A DNA stretch of 64,000 bases from Alphaproteobacteria bacterium (GTDB lineage: Bacteria > Pseudomonadota > Alphaproteobacteria > CAAGCB01 > CAG-977), in assembly GCA_900768845.1 (NCBI GenBank), contig CAAGEK010000024.1, positions 32,009-96,008 of the forward strand. Reading direction: 5' to 3'. The notes under the pieces are model-generated. The model saw nothing but the letters and a program-made list of their open reading frames with translations. It did no database searches and was not told the origin of the DNA. This document shows, piece by piece, positions 34,036 to 43,550 of this stretch (positions are counted from its first letter, which is position 1; each line of letters opens with the position of its first letter). The position numbers and the translations under genes are program-made.

Positions 34036-34758
34036 CTATAAAATTTTACTTAAAAACTCTTTGGCGCGTTCCGTTCGGGGACGGGTGAAAAAATCGGACG
34101 GAGGAGCGTCTTCGATCACGGTTCCGCCGTCCATGAACACGATGCGGCCGGCGACTTCTCTGGCAAAATTCATTTCGTGCGTGACAATCATCATGGTCAT
34201 ACCGTTTGCCGCCAATTCGCGAATGACGTTCAACACTTCTTTGACCATTTCGGGATCCAACGCGCTGGTCGGTTCGTCGAACAGCATGGCTTCGGGCGAC
34301 ATGCATAACGCTCTGGCGATGGCGACGCGCTGTTTTTGTCCGCCCGACAGGTTGCGCGGATAGCATCCCGCCTTGTCTTTCAGTCCGACCCGTTCCAGTA
34401 ATGTCAAGGCGCGTTCTTCCGCGCTTTCCCTGTCCGCCAGCTTTGTCAGGACGGGAGCCAAAGTCAGGTTTTCCAAAACGGTTTTATTGGAAAACAGGTT
34501 GAAGTGCTGAAACACCATGCCGACTTTGCGGCGCAGGGCGGAAAGGTCGGCGTTCAAAGCGGTGATTTCTTCGTCTTTAATGAAAATCCGTCCCCGTGTC
34601 GGTTCGATCAAACGGTTGACGCAATGCAACAGCGTGCTTTTCCCCGATCCCGAGGGGCCTAAAACGCACACGACTTCTTTGGGACGGACGTGCAGATCAA
34701 CCCCGTTCAAAATGCGATTGTCACCGAAATGTTTATGCAGGTTTTCAATTCTGATCAT
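34036..34758 (-). CDS. Polar amino-acid ABC transporter ATP-binding protein (GlnQ/HisP-like)
   Basis: 240 residues. The ATG at 34758 overlaps the permease stop by 4 bp. All ABC motifs are visible: Walker A GPSGSGKSTLLHC, Q-loop VFQHFNLFSN, signature LSGGQKQRVAIARAL, Walker B AMLFDEPTSALDPE and switch His in IVTHEMNFAREV. The phrase VFQHFNLF and the EMNFA stretch are typical of the polar amino-acid (PAAT) class. It energises uptake through the permease next to it. A substrate-binding protein is not in this cluster. Confidence 0.95.
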   Translation of the reverse strand: MIRIENLHKHFGDNRILNGVDLHVRPKEVVCVLGPSGSGKSTLLHCVNRLIEPTRGRIFIKDEEITALNADLSALRRKVGMVFQHFNLFSNKTVLENLTLAPVLTKLADRESAEERALTLLERVGLKDKAGCYPRNLSGGQKQRVAIARALCMSPEAMLFDEPTSALDPEMVKEVLNVIRELAANGMTMMIVTHEMNFAREVAGRIVFMDGGTVIEDAPPSDFFTRPRTERAKEFLSKIL

Positions 34759-35432
34759 TGGCGGCTCCATTGGCGTTCGATGCATTGCAGGATTTGGGAC
34801 AGTGTGACGGTCAGAATCAGATAGATGGCGGCGACGGTGAACAAGGGCACGACCGCGTCATACGTTTTGGAACGCAAGATGTCTCCCGCACGCATCAAAT
34901 CGACGCCGCCGATAAAGCCGACGACCGAAGTTTCTTTGATTAAAACGATAAATTCGTTGCCCAATGCCGGCAGAATTTTCTTGAACGCCTGAGGCAGGAT
35001 GATATGGCGCATCGCCGCCGCTTTCGTCAATCCCAACGACAGAGCCGCCTGCATTTGTCCCGCGGCGACGGCGTTGATGCCTGCACGGACGATTTCCGAA
35101 ACGTAGGCCGCCGAATTGACGCCGAATGCAATGACGGCAACCAGCCATTTATCGACGGACACCGATGCGAATATGACAAAGTTGATGATGAACAGCTGGA
35201 CTAAAACGGGAGTGCCGCGGACGCATTCGATATAAACCGCGGCGGGAAAACGCCAAAGCCGCTTTTCGGAAGAACGCATCACCGCCAGCAAAACGCCGAT
35301 CAGCGACCCCAGAAGAACGGCTCCGAACGTAATCAGAAGCGTATTGCCCAATCCTTGCGCCAACAATGTCAGGCCGTTCGGCTGTCCGGCTCCCAGCGGC
35401 TCTGTCAGGCATTGAAAAATTCTTTCCCGCAT
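34755..35432 (-). CDS. Polar amino-acid ABC transporter permease
   Basis: 225 residues with about five transmembrane helices. The EAA-type loop is QAALSLGLTKAAAMRHIILP followed by QAFKKILPALGNEFIVLIK, the cytoplasmic coupling element of PAAT permeases (HisM/GlnP). YIECVRGTPVLVQLF is also characteristic. It pairs with the ATPase that overlaps it by 4 bp. There is one permease gene, so the channel is probably a homodimer. The periplasmic binding protein must be encoded elsewhere. Confidence 0.94.
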   Translation of the reverse strand: MRERIFQCLTEPLGAGQPNGLTLLAQGLGNTLLITFGAVLLGSLIGVLLAVMRSSEKRLWRFPAAVYIECVRGTPVLVQLFIINFVIFASVSVDKWLVAVIAFGVNSAAYVSEIVRAGINAVAAGQMQAALSLGLTKAAAMRHIILPQAFKKILPALGNEFIVLIKETSVVGFIGGVDLMRAGDILRSKTYDAVVPLFTVAAIYLILTVTLSQILQCIERQWSRQ

Positions 35433-35505
35433 GGACGTTTCCCTTTTTCAAATTTTTAAAACGAAAACGTCTTATATCAGAGCGGAATGAAAAAATACAG
35501 CCCCT

Positions 35506-36873
35506 TTAGCGCAGTTTCGCCTTGCGTTCGATTTCCAAAGCCTCCAAAGCGTCTTTTTTGTCGCGTTCGGAGCCTTGGGCGTATGTGCGGCGTATCTCCC
35601 GAAAATAGCTTTTGCGGATGTTCAGGGCGAAAGAAACCCACAAGCCGGCAAAAATGACGCCGATGTAAGGCAGGATTTCTTCAACGGGCATATTCAGTCG
35701 GCTCCGTTCCCGTTCGACGCCCAGAATGATCAACGACGCGATGACGCCGCCCAACGGGTTGATGACGCCTTCCAACAACGTGCGGACTTTGCCGCGAACG
35801 GATTCTTGAAAAATATTGAAAGACACCTGAATCGAATTGGATTGCACCGACATTCCGACCAGCGTTTGCATGAACATGGTCGCCGCAACGGGGGCAAGCC
35901 CCGGAGAAGCGATCATAAATGCCAGACACAGCATTTGCGACAGCGGCAGGAATAAAAATCCGTTCCTGACGCCCGTGACTTTTAACAGTTTCGCTCCGAC
36001 AAAGGTCTGAATCAGCAAAGCGGCAATGTTCGCCGCCGTGGTATAGGCTCCGGTGAACGAAGCGATTTCCTCGGCCGATGCGTATGTCCTGTCCAGCATT
36101 TTGCCGTAACAAAAATCAATGATTGTGCATAACAGCCAAAAGGACATGAAAATGCCGCCCAGATGCTTGGCAAAAGAGGAGGAACGGAAATAACGCCAGC
36201 CGTTCGCAAAGTTTTGAATCAGGTTTTCCTGTTCCCGTTCCGAAGGACGTTCCCCGCAATCCGGCGTTTCCGGATTTCTTTCGGGGATCAGGCGTTTGAG
36301 CGGAAACGTCAGCAGGAAACCCGTGAAAATGCTGACAGCCCAGACGCGGATCAACATTTCCGCGGGCAGGTGGTAGGGCAACCGGTTGGCCGTCGCACCG
36401 CCGGCAATGCTGCCGATCAGGGAGGCCGTCGCCAGAACGGGATAAACGCTCGCCGCGCTTTTCGGGGAAAAGGTCTTGTTAATCAGGTTCCACGTTTGAA
36501 TGATATAGACGGACGGCACGGCGATAATCAGCACGGCCAGAAAAATCAGCAATATTTTATAAGTTTCCGCCGAAAACGACGTTTCGGACGCCAAGACCAG
36601 CAGGTTCGCTTCCAAAATGCAAACAAAGCCCAAAAATGAAAAGCGCACCATTTTTTCATTGCTGAAAACGTCGGCGAAAAACATCAGGCAGATGTTCAGG
36701 GCGAACCCGCCCAAGGCGGAAAACAGGAAAAAACGCGACAAAGCGTTTGAACCCGTTTCTTTGATTAAAACGGAATACACCCCCGACCATCCCGCGCCGT
36801 GCCCGTAGTTGATCAAGAAGAGCAAAATCCAGAACAAAGCGGTTAAGAGGCGGATTGTTTTCTTGTCTTTCAT
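35506..36873 (-). CDS. MFS/Npt-like multi-pass transporter
   Basis: 455 residues with about 11-12 hydrophobic helices, in two halves separated by a polar loop (RNPETPDCGERPSEREQENL at about 200-220). An early motif NYGHGAGWSGVYSVLIKETG and the segment SVYPVLATASLIGSIAGG are reminiscent of nucleotide-transporter (Npt/AAA) proteins and of some MFS carriers. The C-terminal tail is charged (ERDKKDALEALEIERKAKLR). The substrate is unknown; the Npt link is a pattern match only. It begins 5 bp before the GH13 gene's end, so the two may be co-transcribed. Confidence 0.65.
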   Translation of the reverse strand: MKDKKTIRLLTALFWILLFLINYGHGAGWSGVYSVLIKETGSNALSRFFLFSALGGFALNICLMFFADVFSNEKMVRFSFLGFVCILEANLLVLASETSFSAETYKILLIFLAVLIIAVPSVYIIQTWNLINKTFSPKSAASVYPVLATASLIGSIAGGATANRLPYHLPAEMLIRVWAVSIFTGFLLTFPLKRLIPERNPETPDCGERPSEREQENLIQNFANGWRYFRSSSFAKHLGGIFMSFWLLCTIIDFCYGKMLDRTYASAEEIASFTGAYTTAANIAALLIQTFVGAKLLKVTGVRNGFLFLPLSQMLCLAFMIASPGLAPVAATMFMQTLVGMSVQSNSIQVSFNIFQESVRGKVRTLLEGVINPLGGVIASLIILGVERERSRLNMPVEEILPYIGVIFAGLWVSFALNIRKSYFREIRRTYAQGSERDKKDALEALEIERKAKLR

Positions 36874-36877
36874 AGGC

Positions 36878-39463
36878 TTACTCGATTGTCAGGAAAGATG
36901 AAACTTTGGCGGAATTGACGTGCGCGGCATTGTCCGGCAAACGTTCGGCAACGGGGACGGGCGTGTTTTCCGGCGGCGTGTCCCCCCATGCTCCGCCCGC
37001 GCTCCATACAATCGGGGCGACAGAGTAGCGTTTGAGGGGCAGGGCTTCTTTGGACACCATGAACCAGTTTGCTTCGGGCGTTTCAACGAACAGCGTCTTA
37101 TCCGGAATGTTCGTGCCGAAATATCTTAGCCCGCTCAACCCCGTTTGCAGGCGCGGCTGGCTGATATGGCGTTCAAACAACAGGATGGCGTCCGTCCTGA
37201 GAGCCGTTTCCACTTCCGGCAACCGCCAGAAACCGATGCGGTTGACGCCTTTTGAAGTCGCGCCGTTGTTGATGAGCAGGGCGTAATCCAATCCGCCGTT
37301 TGAAGGAAGGATGTACGCGTCCCTGTCAAAGGCGAAATACCAGAAGTTGTCATCCTGTCCCGCATAAAAGGCTTTCAGATTCCGGTTTTTTCCGGACGAG
37401 GAAAACAGCCGCATTTTTCCGGAAAAGACCGTTTCCGCCCTTTCGTTTTCCAATGCGAATCTGACGCCTGTTTTGCCCAATGTCAAGACGTCCGCCGTTT
37501 TGCCGGAAAGGGGGATGAAAACGTCGCCGTTCGCCGTGTCAAGCGTTGAAGCGTATTTCAAGGTATGGCTTTCGTCCGTTTTTTCATACGTTTTGACGGG
37601 AACCGCTCCTTGGCCTTTCATGATTTTCAAACGTAAAGAACCGTGTGAGAAGTCGGGAATGTAGGCGTTGCCCGCATCCGATACGGTTTCTTTGCCGTCG
37701 GGCGCGAGTTTCACCGGCGTCAACGTCGCCGGATCGGTTTTTTTCAGCAGGGAATCGTCAAAGGAGTCGAACAAGACGGCGTAAACGCCTCTTCCTTGCA
37801 TCGGTTTCAAGGTCAGAACGCCGTCTTTCATTTCCAACGCCGGCGTGTTCGGGTACGAAAAAATCAGGCGGGGATTTTCGGCATGACGGCTGGAAACGTC
37901 CAGCGAAAAATCCTTTTCACGCGGTTTAAGGTTCATAACGACCAGTGCGGCCTGTCCGCGATTTGTCAGGAAATAGGCGTAAACGTCGTCGTCGCGAAGC
38001 TTTATCGAATGGCGTTCCCCTTTGAAAAACAGGGAGGCATACCGATTTTTCAGGGTGGCGAGCCGTCTGTAATGGTTTAACAAAGAATGTTCGTCATTTT
38101 CCTGTGAAGCGACGTTGTTCGTTTTAAAATCGTCCGTAACGGGGACGACGGGATCGTCCGACGTTGTGAATCCGCCGTGTTTTGAATCGTCCCAAGCCAT
38201 CGTTGCGACCGTGGCGTGAAACCATTTGTTTTTCTCGTCGCTAAAATCGGAAAAGCCTTTGATTCCTATTTCATCGCCGGCGTACAGTTTGATATGCGCG
38301 GGGGTCAGCAGTAGAATCGCCGCCGCCTGTTTCAAACGTTCCGGCTCGGACGGGAGCAACCGCGCCGCCAGCCTGACTCCGTCGTGGTCGGAATGATATG
38401 TCAGGCGGTCTTGCAACTTGGTGGTTTTAAAGGCCGTTTCATTGTCGAAAAACGAATGGAGATACGACGCCGAATACAGGTTGTCCAGATTGGTTGCCGT
38501 ATAGGGGTAAACTTCGCTGATGAAGGTTGCGTCGAACATGGAATCGAACATTTCCCTGTTCGGGGCGACATACATCCGGTCGGCGGGAATGGGGACGACT
38601 TCGGCGATCAGCGTTTTTTCGGGACCGTATTTTTCCGTGATATGTTTGCGCAGTTTTTTCCAAAATTCAAAATTTTCCGGTTGATGGTATTGGTTCGCTT
38701 CTCCGGCTCCGTTGATGAACAGATGCTTTGTCGCGTCGATGCGAAAACCGTCCGCTCCCAAATCCAACCAGAAATCGATGACGGAAAGGATATAATCCCG
38801 AACTTCCGGATTGTGATAGTCCAAAAACGGCGATTTACCCCACAGGGAATAGTAATATCCTCCGTGCGGCAAAGGATTCCATGCTCCCGATTTGAATTGT
38901 TCCGCATAATCGTTGAAATTCATCCATTCGCCTTCCTTGGGTTCGGGGGACGTGATGAACCAGCTTTTATATTTGCTGTCGGGATTGTCCAAAACGTCTT
39001 GGAAAAAGGGGTGGCGGACGGAAATGACCGTCGTGATGAAATCCAGAACAACGTGCAGATTTCTTTTGTGCGCCTCTTTGACGAAGGTTTTGAAGTCTTC
39101 CAATGTTCCGTAGTCGGGATGGATGTTTTTAAAATCCAGAATTTCGTATCCGTAATGACTGCGCGGCATTTCCGCAACATTCAAAGAGGGGGTGATCGGC
39201 AACATATAAATCGTATTGACCCCTAATTTTTGAATATAATCCAATTTAGAGGTCAATCCCTTTAAATCGCCCTTGCCGTCGCCGTCGCTGTCCCGAAAGC
39301 TTTTGACCAGAACGTGATACATCAGCACTTTTTCGTACCATTCGTACCCGTCGTCCCGAACGGGGGGATGCGTCGGATATCTGCAGACCGCCAATCCCGC
39401 CGCGATGACGGCGGCGAACAGGCACACTAAAAGAACCGGCTTTTTCAGGGGATTTAAAGACAT
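36878..39463 (-). CDS. Membrane-anchored or secreted GH13-family protein (alpha-amylase-like)
   Basis: 861 residues from the ATG at 39463. A hydrophobic segment at about 9-27 exports or anchors it. The GH13 barrel follows: MYHVLVKSFRDSDGDGKGDL, GVNTIYMLPI, nucleophile motif GADGFRIDATKHL (Asp243), acid/base LIAEVV (Glu288) and HSDHDG (His360-Asp361). One oddity: region I, normally DxxxNH, reads DFITTV (141-146), so the conserved Asn-His is lost. About 250 C-terminal residues form extra beta-rich domains (after about 610) of a kind seen on surface glycan-active enzymes. It may cut alpha-glucans or be a sugar-binding relative. It neighbours the Npt-like transporter. Confidence 0.83.
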   Translation of the reverse strand: MSLNPLKKPVLLVCLFAAVIAAGLAVCRYPTHPPVRDDGYEWYEKVLMYHVLVKSFRDSDGDGKGDLKGLTSKLDYIQKLGVNTIYMLPITPSLNVAEMPRSHYGYEILDFKNIHPDYGTLEDFKTFVKEAHKRNLHVVLDFITTVISVRHPFFQDVLDNPDSKYKSWFITSPEPKEGEWMNFNDYAEQFKSGAWNPLPHGGYYYSLWGKSPFLDYHNPEVRDYILSVIDFWLDLGADGFRIDATKHLFINGAGEANQYHQPENFEFWKKLRKHITEKYGPEKTLIAEVVPIPADRMYVAPNREMFDSMFDATFISEVYPYTATNLDNLYSASYLHSFFDNETAFKTTKLQDRLTYHSDHDGVRLAARLLPSEPERLKQAAAILLLTPAHIKLYAGDEIGIKGFSDFSDEKNKWFHATVATMAWDDSKHGGFTTSDDPVVPVTDDFKTNNVASQENDEHSLLNHYRRLATLKNRYASLFFKGERHSIKLRDDDVYAYFLTNRGQAALVVMNLKPREKDFSLDVSSRHAENPRLIFSYPNTPALEMKDGVLTLKPMQGRGVYAVLFDSFDDSLLKKTDPATLTPVKLAPDGKETVSDAGNAYIPDFSHGSLRLKIMKGQGAVPVKTYEKTDESHTLKYASTLDTANGDVFIPLSGKTADVLTLGKTGVRFALENERAETVFSGKMRLFSSSGKNRNLKAFYAGQDDNFWYFAFDRDAYILPSNGGLDYALLINNGATSKGVNRIGFWRLPEVETALRTDAILLFERHISQPRLQTGLSGLRYFGTNIPDKTLFVETPEANWFMVSKEALPLKRYSVAPIVWSAGGAWGDTPPENTPVPVAERLPDNAAHVNSAKVSSFLTIE

Positions 39464-39580
39464 GGCGTTTTCCGTTATATTAAGCAACCTTGAACAGTAT
39501 AAATGAAAAAAAACCGTTTTTAAAAGAGGAAAGCGACGGGAGAGTTCTTGTTGCACAATGAAAAAACGCAGGACGCCACG

Positions 39581-39674
39581 GTTGCGTCGGAAAAAAACGG
39601 ATGAGAATATGGAGCCGTTTCTTCGATATATCGAGCCCGTTCATGGTCGCATCGGAAAAAACGGATGAGAATAT
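39581..39674. repeat. Two 29-30 bp direct repeats flanking a 12-bp palindrome
   Basis: Copies at 39581-39610 and 39646-39674 share GAAAAAACGGATGAGAATAT. Between them the palindrome TCGATATATCGA lies at 39622-39633. The repeats fill the gap between the GH13 gene and ligA (39464-39754), which holds no gene. Confidence 0.8.
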
Positions 39675-39754
39675 ACGGGAACTTTTCCGGCGGCGGTTTT
39701 CCGGACTATCGTCCCCCCACGATCCCACTCCGCCGTTTACGGTAACGCCTGCGG

Positions 39755-41857
39755 TCAGGACTGACGGCAAAGGGCGTTGAACTCTTCTTCTTCCAATAAG
39801 GCGACGCCCAGATCCCGCGCTTTATCGGCTTTGCTGCCCGCATCCGTCCCCAAAATGACGAAATCCGTTTTTTTGGATACCGATCCCGCGACTTTCGCAC
39901 CGGCGGACTGGGCTTTCGCTTTGGCTTCGTTACGCGTCATGGAGGTCAGGGTTCCCGTGAAAACGACTGTTTTTCCTGCCAGCGGGGAGTTTGTTTTGGA
40001 TTGGCGCACAAAGTCGCGGACGTTTAACAGGTTTAACAGGCGCGAAAGTTCGTCGCGGTTTGACTCTTCACCGAAAAAGTCGAGGATTTCCTCGGCTATG
40101 ACGGTGCCGATGCTTTCGATGTTCAAAAGTTCTTCATACGCTTCGGATTGCCGGTCGCGAGCCCTGTCCACTCCGTCCAACAAAGCCTGCATTGACAGGT
40201 ATCTGTCGGCCAGCAGACGGGCGGTGGCCTGTCCGACTTCGCGAATGCCCAAAGCGAACAGGAATTTGTCCAGCGGCGCGTTTTCCCTTACCCGACGGAT
40301 GGCGGAAAACAGGTTGTCCGCCGATTTGTCGCCCCATCCTTCCAACTTGCGGACGTCTTCTTTGAACCGGTCTTCCAAAAGGAAAATGTCGGCGGGCGTT
40401 TTTATCCAGCCGCGTTCAAAGAAATATTCCATGTTTTTCGCTCCCAGACCTTCGATATCCAACGCGTTGCGGGAAGCGAAGTGTTTCAGCCGTTCGACGG
40501 CCTGAGCGGGACAGACGAGACCGCCGGAGCAGTATTGCGCGACTTCGCCGTCGATTTTGACGACATGGGAACCGCAAACGGGGCATTTGTCGGGAAAGGT
40601 GAACGGAACGGCGTTTTCGGGACGTTTGTCAAGCTTGACGCCGACCAGTTGGGGAATGACGTCGCCCGCACGTTGGACGATCACCGTGTCGCCGACGCGA
40701 AAATCCTTGCGTTTAATCTCGTCTTCATTGTGCAAAGTGGCGTGCGCCACCATGACGCCGCCGACGTTGACGGGGTCGAGGTCGGCGACGGGGGTCAATG
40801 CGCCCGTCCGTCCGACTTGAACCCGAATGGCGCGCAAAACCGTCAAAGCCTGTTCCGCCGGAAATTTATGCGCAATCGCCCAACGCGGTGCGCGTGCCAC
40901 AAACCCCAGCCGTTCCTGATAATCGCGGCGGTTGACTTTGTAAACCGCACCGTCAATGTCGTAAGGCAGGGAAGGGCGTTTTTCCTCCAGCGTTTTGAAA
41001 TACGAAATGATTTCCGCGGCTGTCCGGCACAGCCTGTTTTCGGGATTCGTCGGAAATCCCCACGATTTGATTTTAGCCAGAAACTCGGATTGGGAGCTCC
41101 ATTTTTCTTGCGACGTTTCGCCGAACGTATAACCGAACAGGCTCAACCGCCGCCGTTTCGTCACGTTCGGGTCAAGCTGGCGCAAAGAGCCGGCCGCCGC
41201 GTTGCGCGGATTTGCAAAGGGCTTTTTGCCTTTTTGCTCCTGTTCTTCGTTCAGGGCGAAAAAATCGGCCTTGTTCATAAAGACTTCCCCGCGGATTTCC
41301 AAACGTTCGGGAATGTCGTCGCCGAAAAGGTCGGAAGATTTCAATGTCAGGGGCAAATCCTTGATCATTTTCAGGTTTTCCGTCACGTCTTCGCCGACAT
41401 TGCCGTCGCCCCGCGTCGCTCCGCGAACGAAACGCCCGTCCAGATACAGGGCGGAAAACGATAAACCGTCGAGTTTCGGTTCCGCCATGAATTCCATGTT
41501 TCCGTCTTCGGGCAATCCCAAAAAACGGCGCAATCTGCCGGTAAAATCGAATACGTCCTCTTCGGTGAAAATGTTGGCCAGCGACAGCATCGGAACGGTA
41601 TGCGTAATTTTTTCAAAATCTTCGGACGCTTTCGCCCCGACCCTGAGCGACGGGGAATCCGTTCGCACCAAATGCGGAAAACGTTGTTCGATCGCTTCGT
41701 TGCGGCGTTTCAAAACGTCATATTCCGCGTCGGCGAGCAACGGCGCGTCGTTACGGTAGTACGCATCGTCCAGACGGGCGAGTTCTTTCGCCAGTCTTTC
41801 CAATTCAAAAGCGGCTTGTTGTTCGGTCAATTCTTCCAAGGGGACGGTGTTCGTCAT
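39755..41857 (-). CDS. ligA: NAD-dependent DNA ligase LigA
   Basis: 700 residues, normal length. The adenylation site is AEPKLDGLSFS with Lys128 as the nucleophile. An OB-fold region, the Cys4 zinc finger (CPVCGSH, then CSGGLVCPAQ), helix-hairpin-helix segments (GIREVGQATARLL) and a C-terminal BRCT domain (AGKTVVFTGTLTSMTRNEAK) follow in the standard order. It seals nicks during replication and repair using NAD. Its ATG overlaps the recN stop by 4 bp (ATGA), so recN and ligA are translationally coupled. Confidence 0.98.
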   Translation of the reverse strand: MTNTVPLEELTEQQAAFELERLAKELARLDDAYYRNDAPLLADAEYDVLKRRNEAIEQRFPHLVRTDSPSLRVGAKASEDFEKITHTVPMLSLANIFTEEDVFDFTGRLRRFLGLPEDGNMEFMAEPKLDGLSFSALYLDGRFVRGATRGDGNVGEDVTENLKMIKDLPLTLKSSDLFGDDIPERLEIRGEVFMNKADFFALNEEQEQKGKKPFANPRNAAAGSLRQLDPNVTKRRRLSLFGYTFGETSQEKWSSQSEFLAKIKSWGFPTNPENRLCRTAAEIISYFKTLEEKRPSLPYDIDGAVYKVNRRDYQERLGFVARAPRWAIAHKFPAEQALTVLRAIRVQVGRTGALTPVADLDPVNVGGVMVAHATLHNEDEIKRKDFRVGDTVIVQRAGDVIPQLVGVKLDKRPENAVPFTFPDKCPVCGSHVVKIDGEVAQYCSGGLVCPAQAVERLKHFASRNALDIEGLGAKNMEYFFERGWIKTPADIFLLEDRFKEDVRKLEGWGDKSADNLFSAIRRVRENAPLDKFLFALGIREVGQATARLLADRYLSMQALLDGVDRARDRQSEAYEELLNIESIGTVIAEEILDFFGEESNRDELSRLLNLLNVRDFVRQSKTNSPLAGKTVVFTGTLTSMTRNEAKAKAQSAGAKVAGSVSKKTDFVILGTDAGSKADKARDLGVALLEEEEFNALCRQS

Positions 41858-43536
41858 GACTTGCCCTTTGCGTTTAAAAGTTCGGTGGCGGCGGCGCGGG
41901 AAGCTTCGGTCACGGTGGCTCCCGCAAGCATCCGTGCGATTTCCTCCCGCCTGTTTTCACCCGTCAGTTCGCGGACGGCCGTGACAATGCGCCCCGTACC
42001 GTCTTCGGCTTTCGACACGTTGAAATGATGCGCCCCGAACGAAGCGACCTGAGGCGAATGGGTGATTGCCAACACCTGACAATTCTCTTCGGCAAGTCTG
42101 GCCAGCCGTTCGCCGATCGCCGTCGCCGTCGCTCCGCCGACGCCCGTGTCGACTTCATCGAAAACAAGCGTCGGGATGCCTTCCGCACGCGCCAGATTGA
42201 CCTTTAAAGCCAGCATGAAACGCGCCAGTTCGCCGCCGGATGCGATTTTATTGATCGCTCCCGCCGGCATTCCCGGATTCGTCGTCGCCGCGAACTGAAC
42301 CCTGTCCATTCCTTCCGCGTTCCATTCGCTTTGATCAAGGGCGTCGATTTGTGTGATAAAGCGGGCTTTTCCCAGTTTCAGGGGCGGCAGTTCCTTCATC
42401 ACCGCCGCGTCCAAACGTCCTGCCGCCTCTTTGCGTGCGGCGGACAGCAGTTTCGCGGCGTCCGTATAAGCCGTGCGGCAGTTTTCCTCTTCTTTCGCCA
42501 AACGGACAAGTTCGTCCGTGCCTTTGTCCAGTGCCGAAAGCTGTCGGCGGTAGTTTTCCAACAATTCGGGCAGTTCGTCGGGCGTCGTTTGGTACTTTCG
42601 CGCCAGACCGCGCAAGGCGAACAAGCGTTCTTCGACTTGTTCCTGTTCACGCGGGTCAAGCTCGACCTTGCGACATTCCTCTTCCAAAAGGGAGCCGGCT
42701 TCGTTCAGTTCCGTCATTGCGCGATCCAAAGCTTCAGCAATGGGGTCGAACCGCCCTTCAATCAGACGGGACAGGTTTTCCAAAGCGCGCCCCGCCTGAC
42801 GCAGGGATTTGTCAACGGCGCGGTCGAACAAAGCGTCGCGGGCGGTGTTCAATCCTTCAATCAATTTTTCGGAATTCATCATTACGGAGCGGCGTCGGGA
42901 CAATTCCTCGTCTTCTCCGGCCTGAGGCGCAAACGCGCTGATCTCGTCAACGGCGTGGCGTAAAAACTCTTCTTCTTCGCGTGCGTTTTGCAAGCGTTCT
43001 TCGGCCGTGCGGCGTTCTTCCGACTTTTCGTGCCACAGCCCGAATGCCGCGCGGCACGCTTCCAATCGTCCGCCCAAAGTGCCGTATGCATCCAAAACCC
43101 CCTTGTGCGTTGCGGGGTTTAACAGGCCGTGGGTCGCAAACTGGCCGTGAATTTCCAATAAAAGATCGCCCAAAGTCCTGAGCAGTCCCGCCGAAACGGG
43201 CTGGTCGTTGACATAGGCCTTGCTTTTGCCGTCGGCCGTGACGATGCGCCGCAGGACGAGCGGTTCTCCGGTTTCATGGGAAATCTCCCTGTCGTTCAGC
43301 AATGCAAACGCCGCATGGTTGTCGGGCAGGGAAAACTCCGCCGTTACCGACAGGTGCGGACATCCGCGCCGCACCAGAGAGCTGTCCGAGCGCGCCCCCG
43401 TCGCCAAGGCCAGCGAGTCCAGCAAAATCGATTTTCCCGCACCCGTTTCACCCGTAAAAACGCACAGCCCGTCTGCAAAATCCAGATCAAGCTTTTCGAT
43501 TAAGACAACGTCCCGAACAGATAAGCGTTGCAACAC
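41854..43536 (-). CDS. recN: DNA repair protein RecN
   Basis: 560 residues. An SMC-like ATPase: Walker A GETGAGKSILLD at residues 29-40, long central coiled coils (about 160-370), signature region SGGELARFMLALKVNLARA and Walker B TLVFDEVDTGVGG, with the ITHSPQVASFGAHHF switch. RecN acts in double-strand-break repair by holding chromosome ends. Followed by ligA with a 4-bp overlap and preceded by bamD by about 15 bp, an arrangement common in Alphaproteobacteria. Confidence 0.98.
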   Translation of the reverse strand: MLQRLSVRDVVLIEKLDLDFADGLCVFTGETGAGKSILLDSLALATGARSDSSLVRRGCPHLSVTAEFSLPDNHAAFALLNDREISHETGEPLVLRRIVTADGKSKAYVNDQPVSAGLLRTLGDLLLEIHGQFATHGLLNPATHKGVLDAYGTLGGRLEACRAAFGLWHEKSEERRTAEERLQNAREEEEFLRHAVDEISAFAPQAGEDEELSRRRSVMMNSEKLIEGLNTARDALFDRAVDKSLRQAGRALENLSRLIEGRFDPIAEALDRAMTELNEAGSLLEEECRKVELDPREQEQVEERLFALRGLARKYQTTPDELPELLENYRRQLSALDKGTDELVRLAKEEENCRTAYTDAAKLLSAARKEAAGRLDAAVMKELPPLKLGKARFITQIDALDQSEWNAEGMDRVQFAATTNPGMPAGAINKIASGGELARFMLALKVNLARAEGIPTLVFDEVDTGVGGATATAIGERLARLAEENCQVLAITHSPQVASFGAHHFNVSKAEDGTGRIVTAVRELTGENRREEIARMLAGATVTEASRAAATELLNAKGKS

Positions 43537-43550
43537 GGCGGAAACCTCTT

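Noticed and set aside
39480..39770. Frame across the 29-bp repeats before ligA
   Set aside because: Lies in repeated intergenic DNA and its end overlaps ligA; not credible as a gene.
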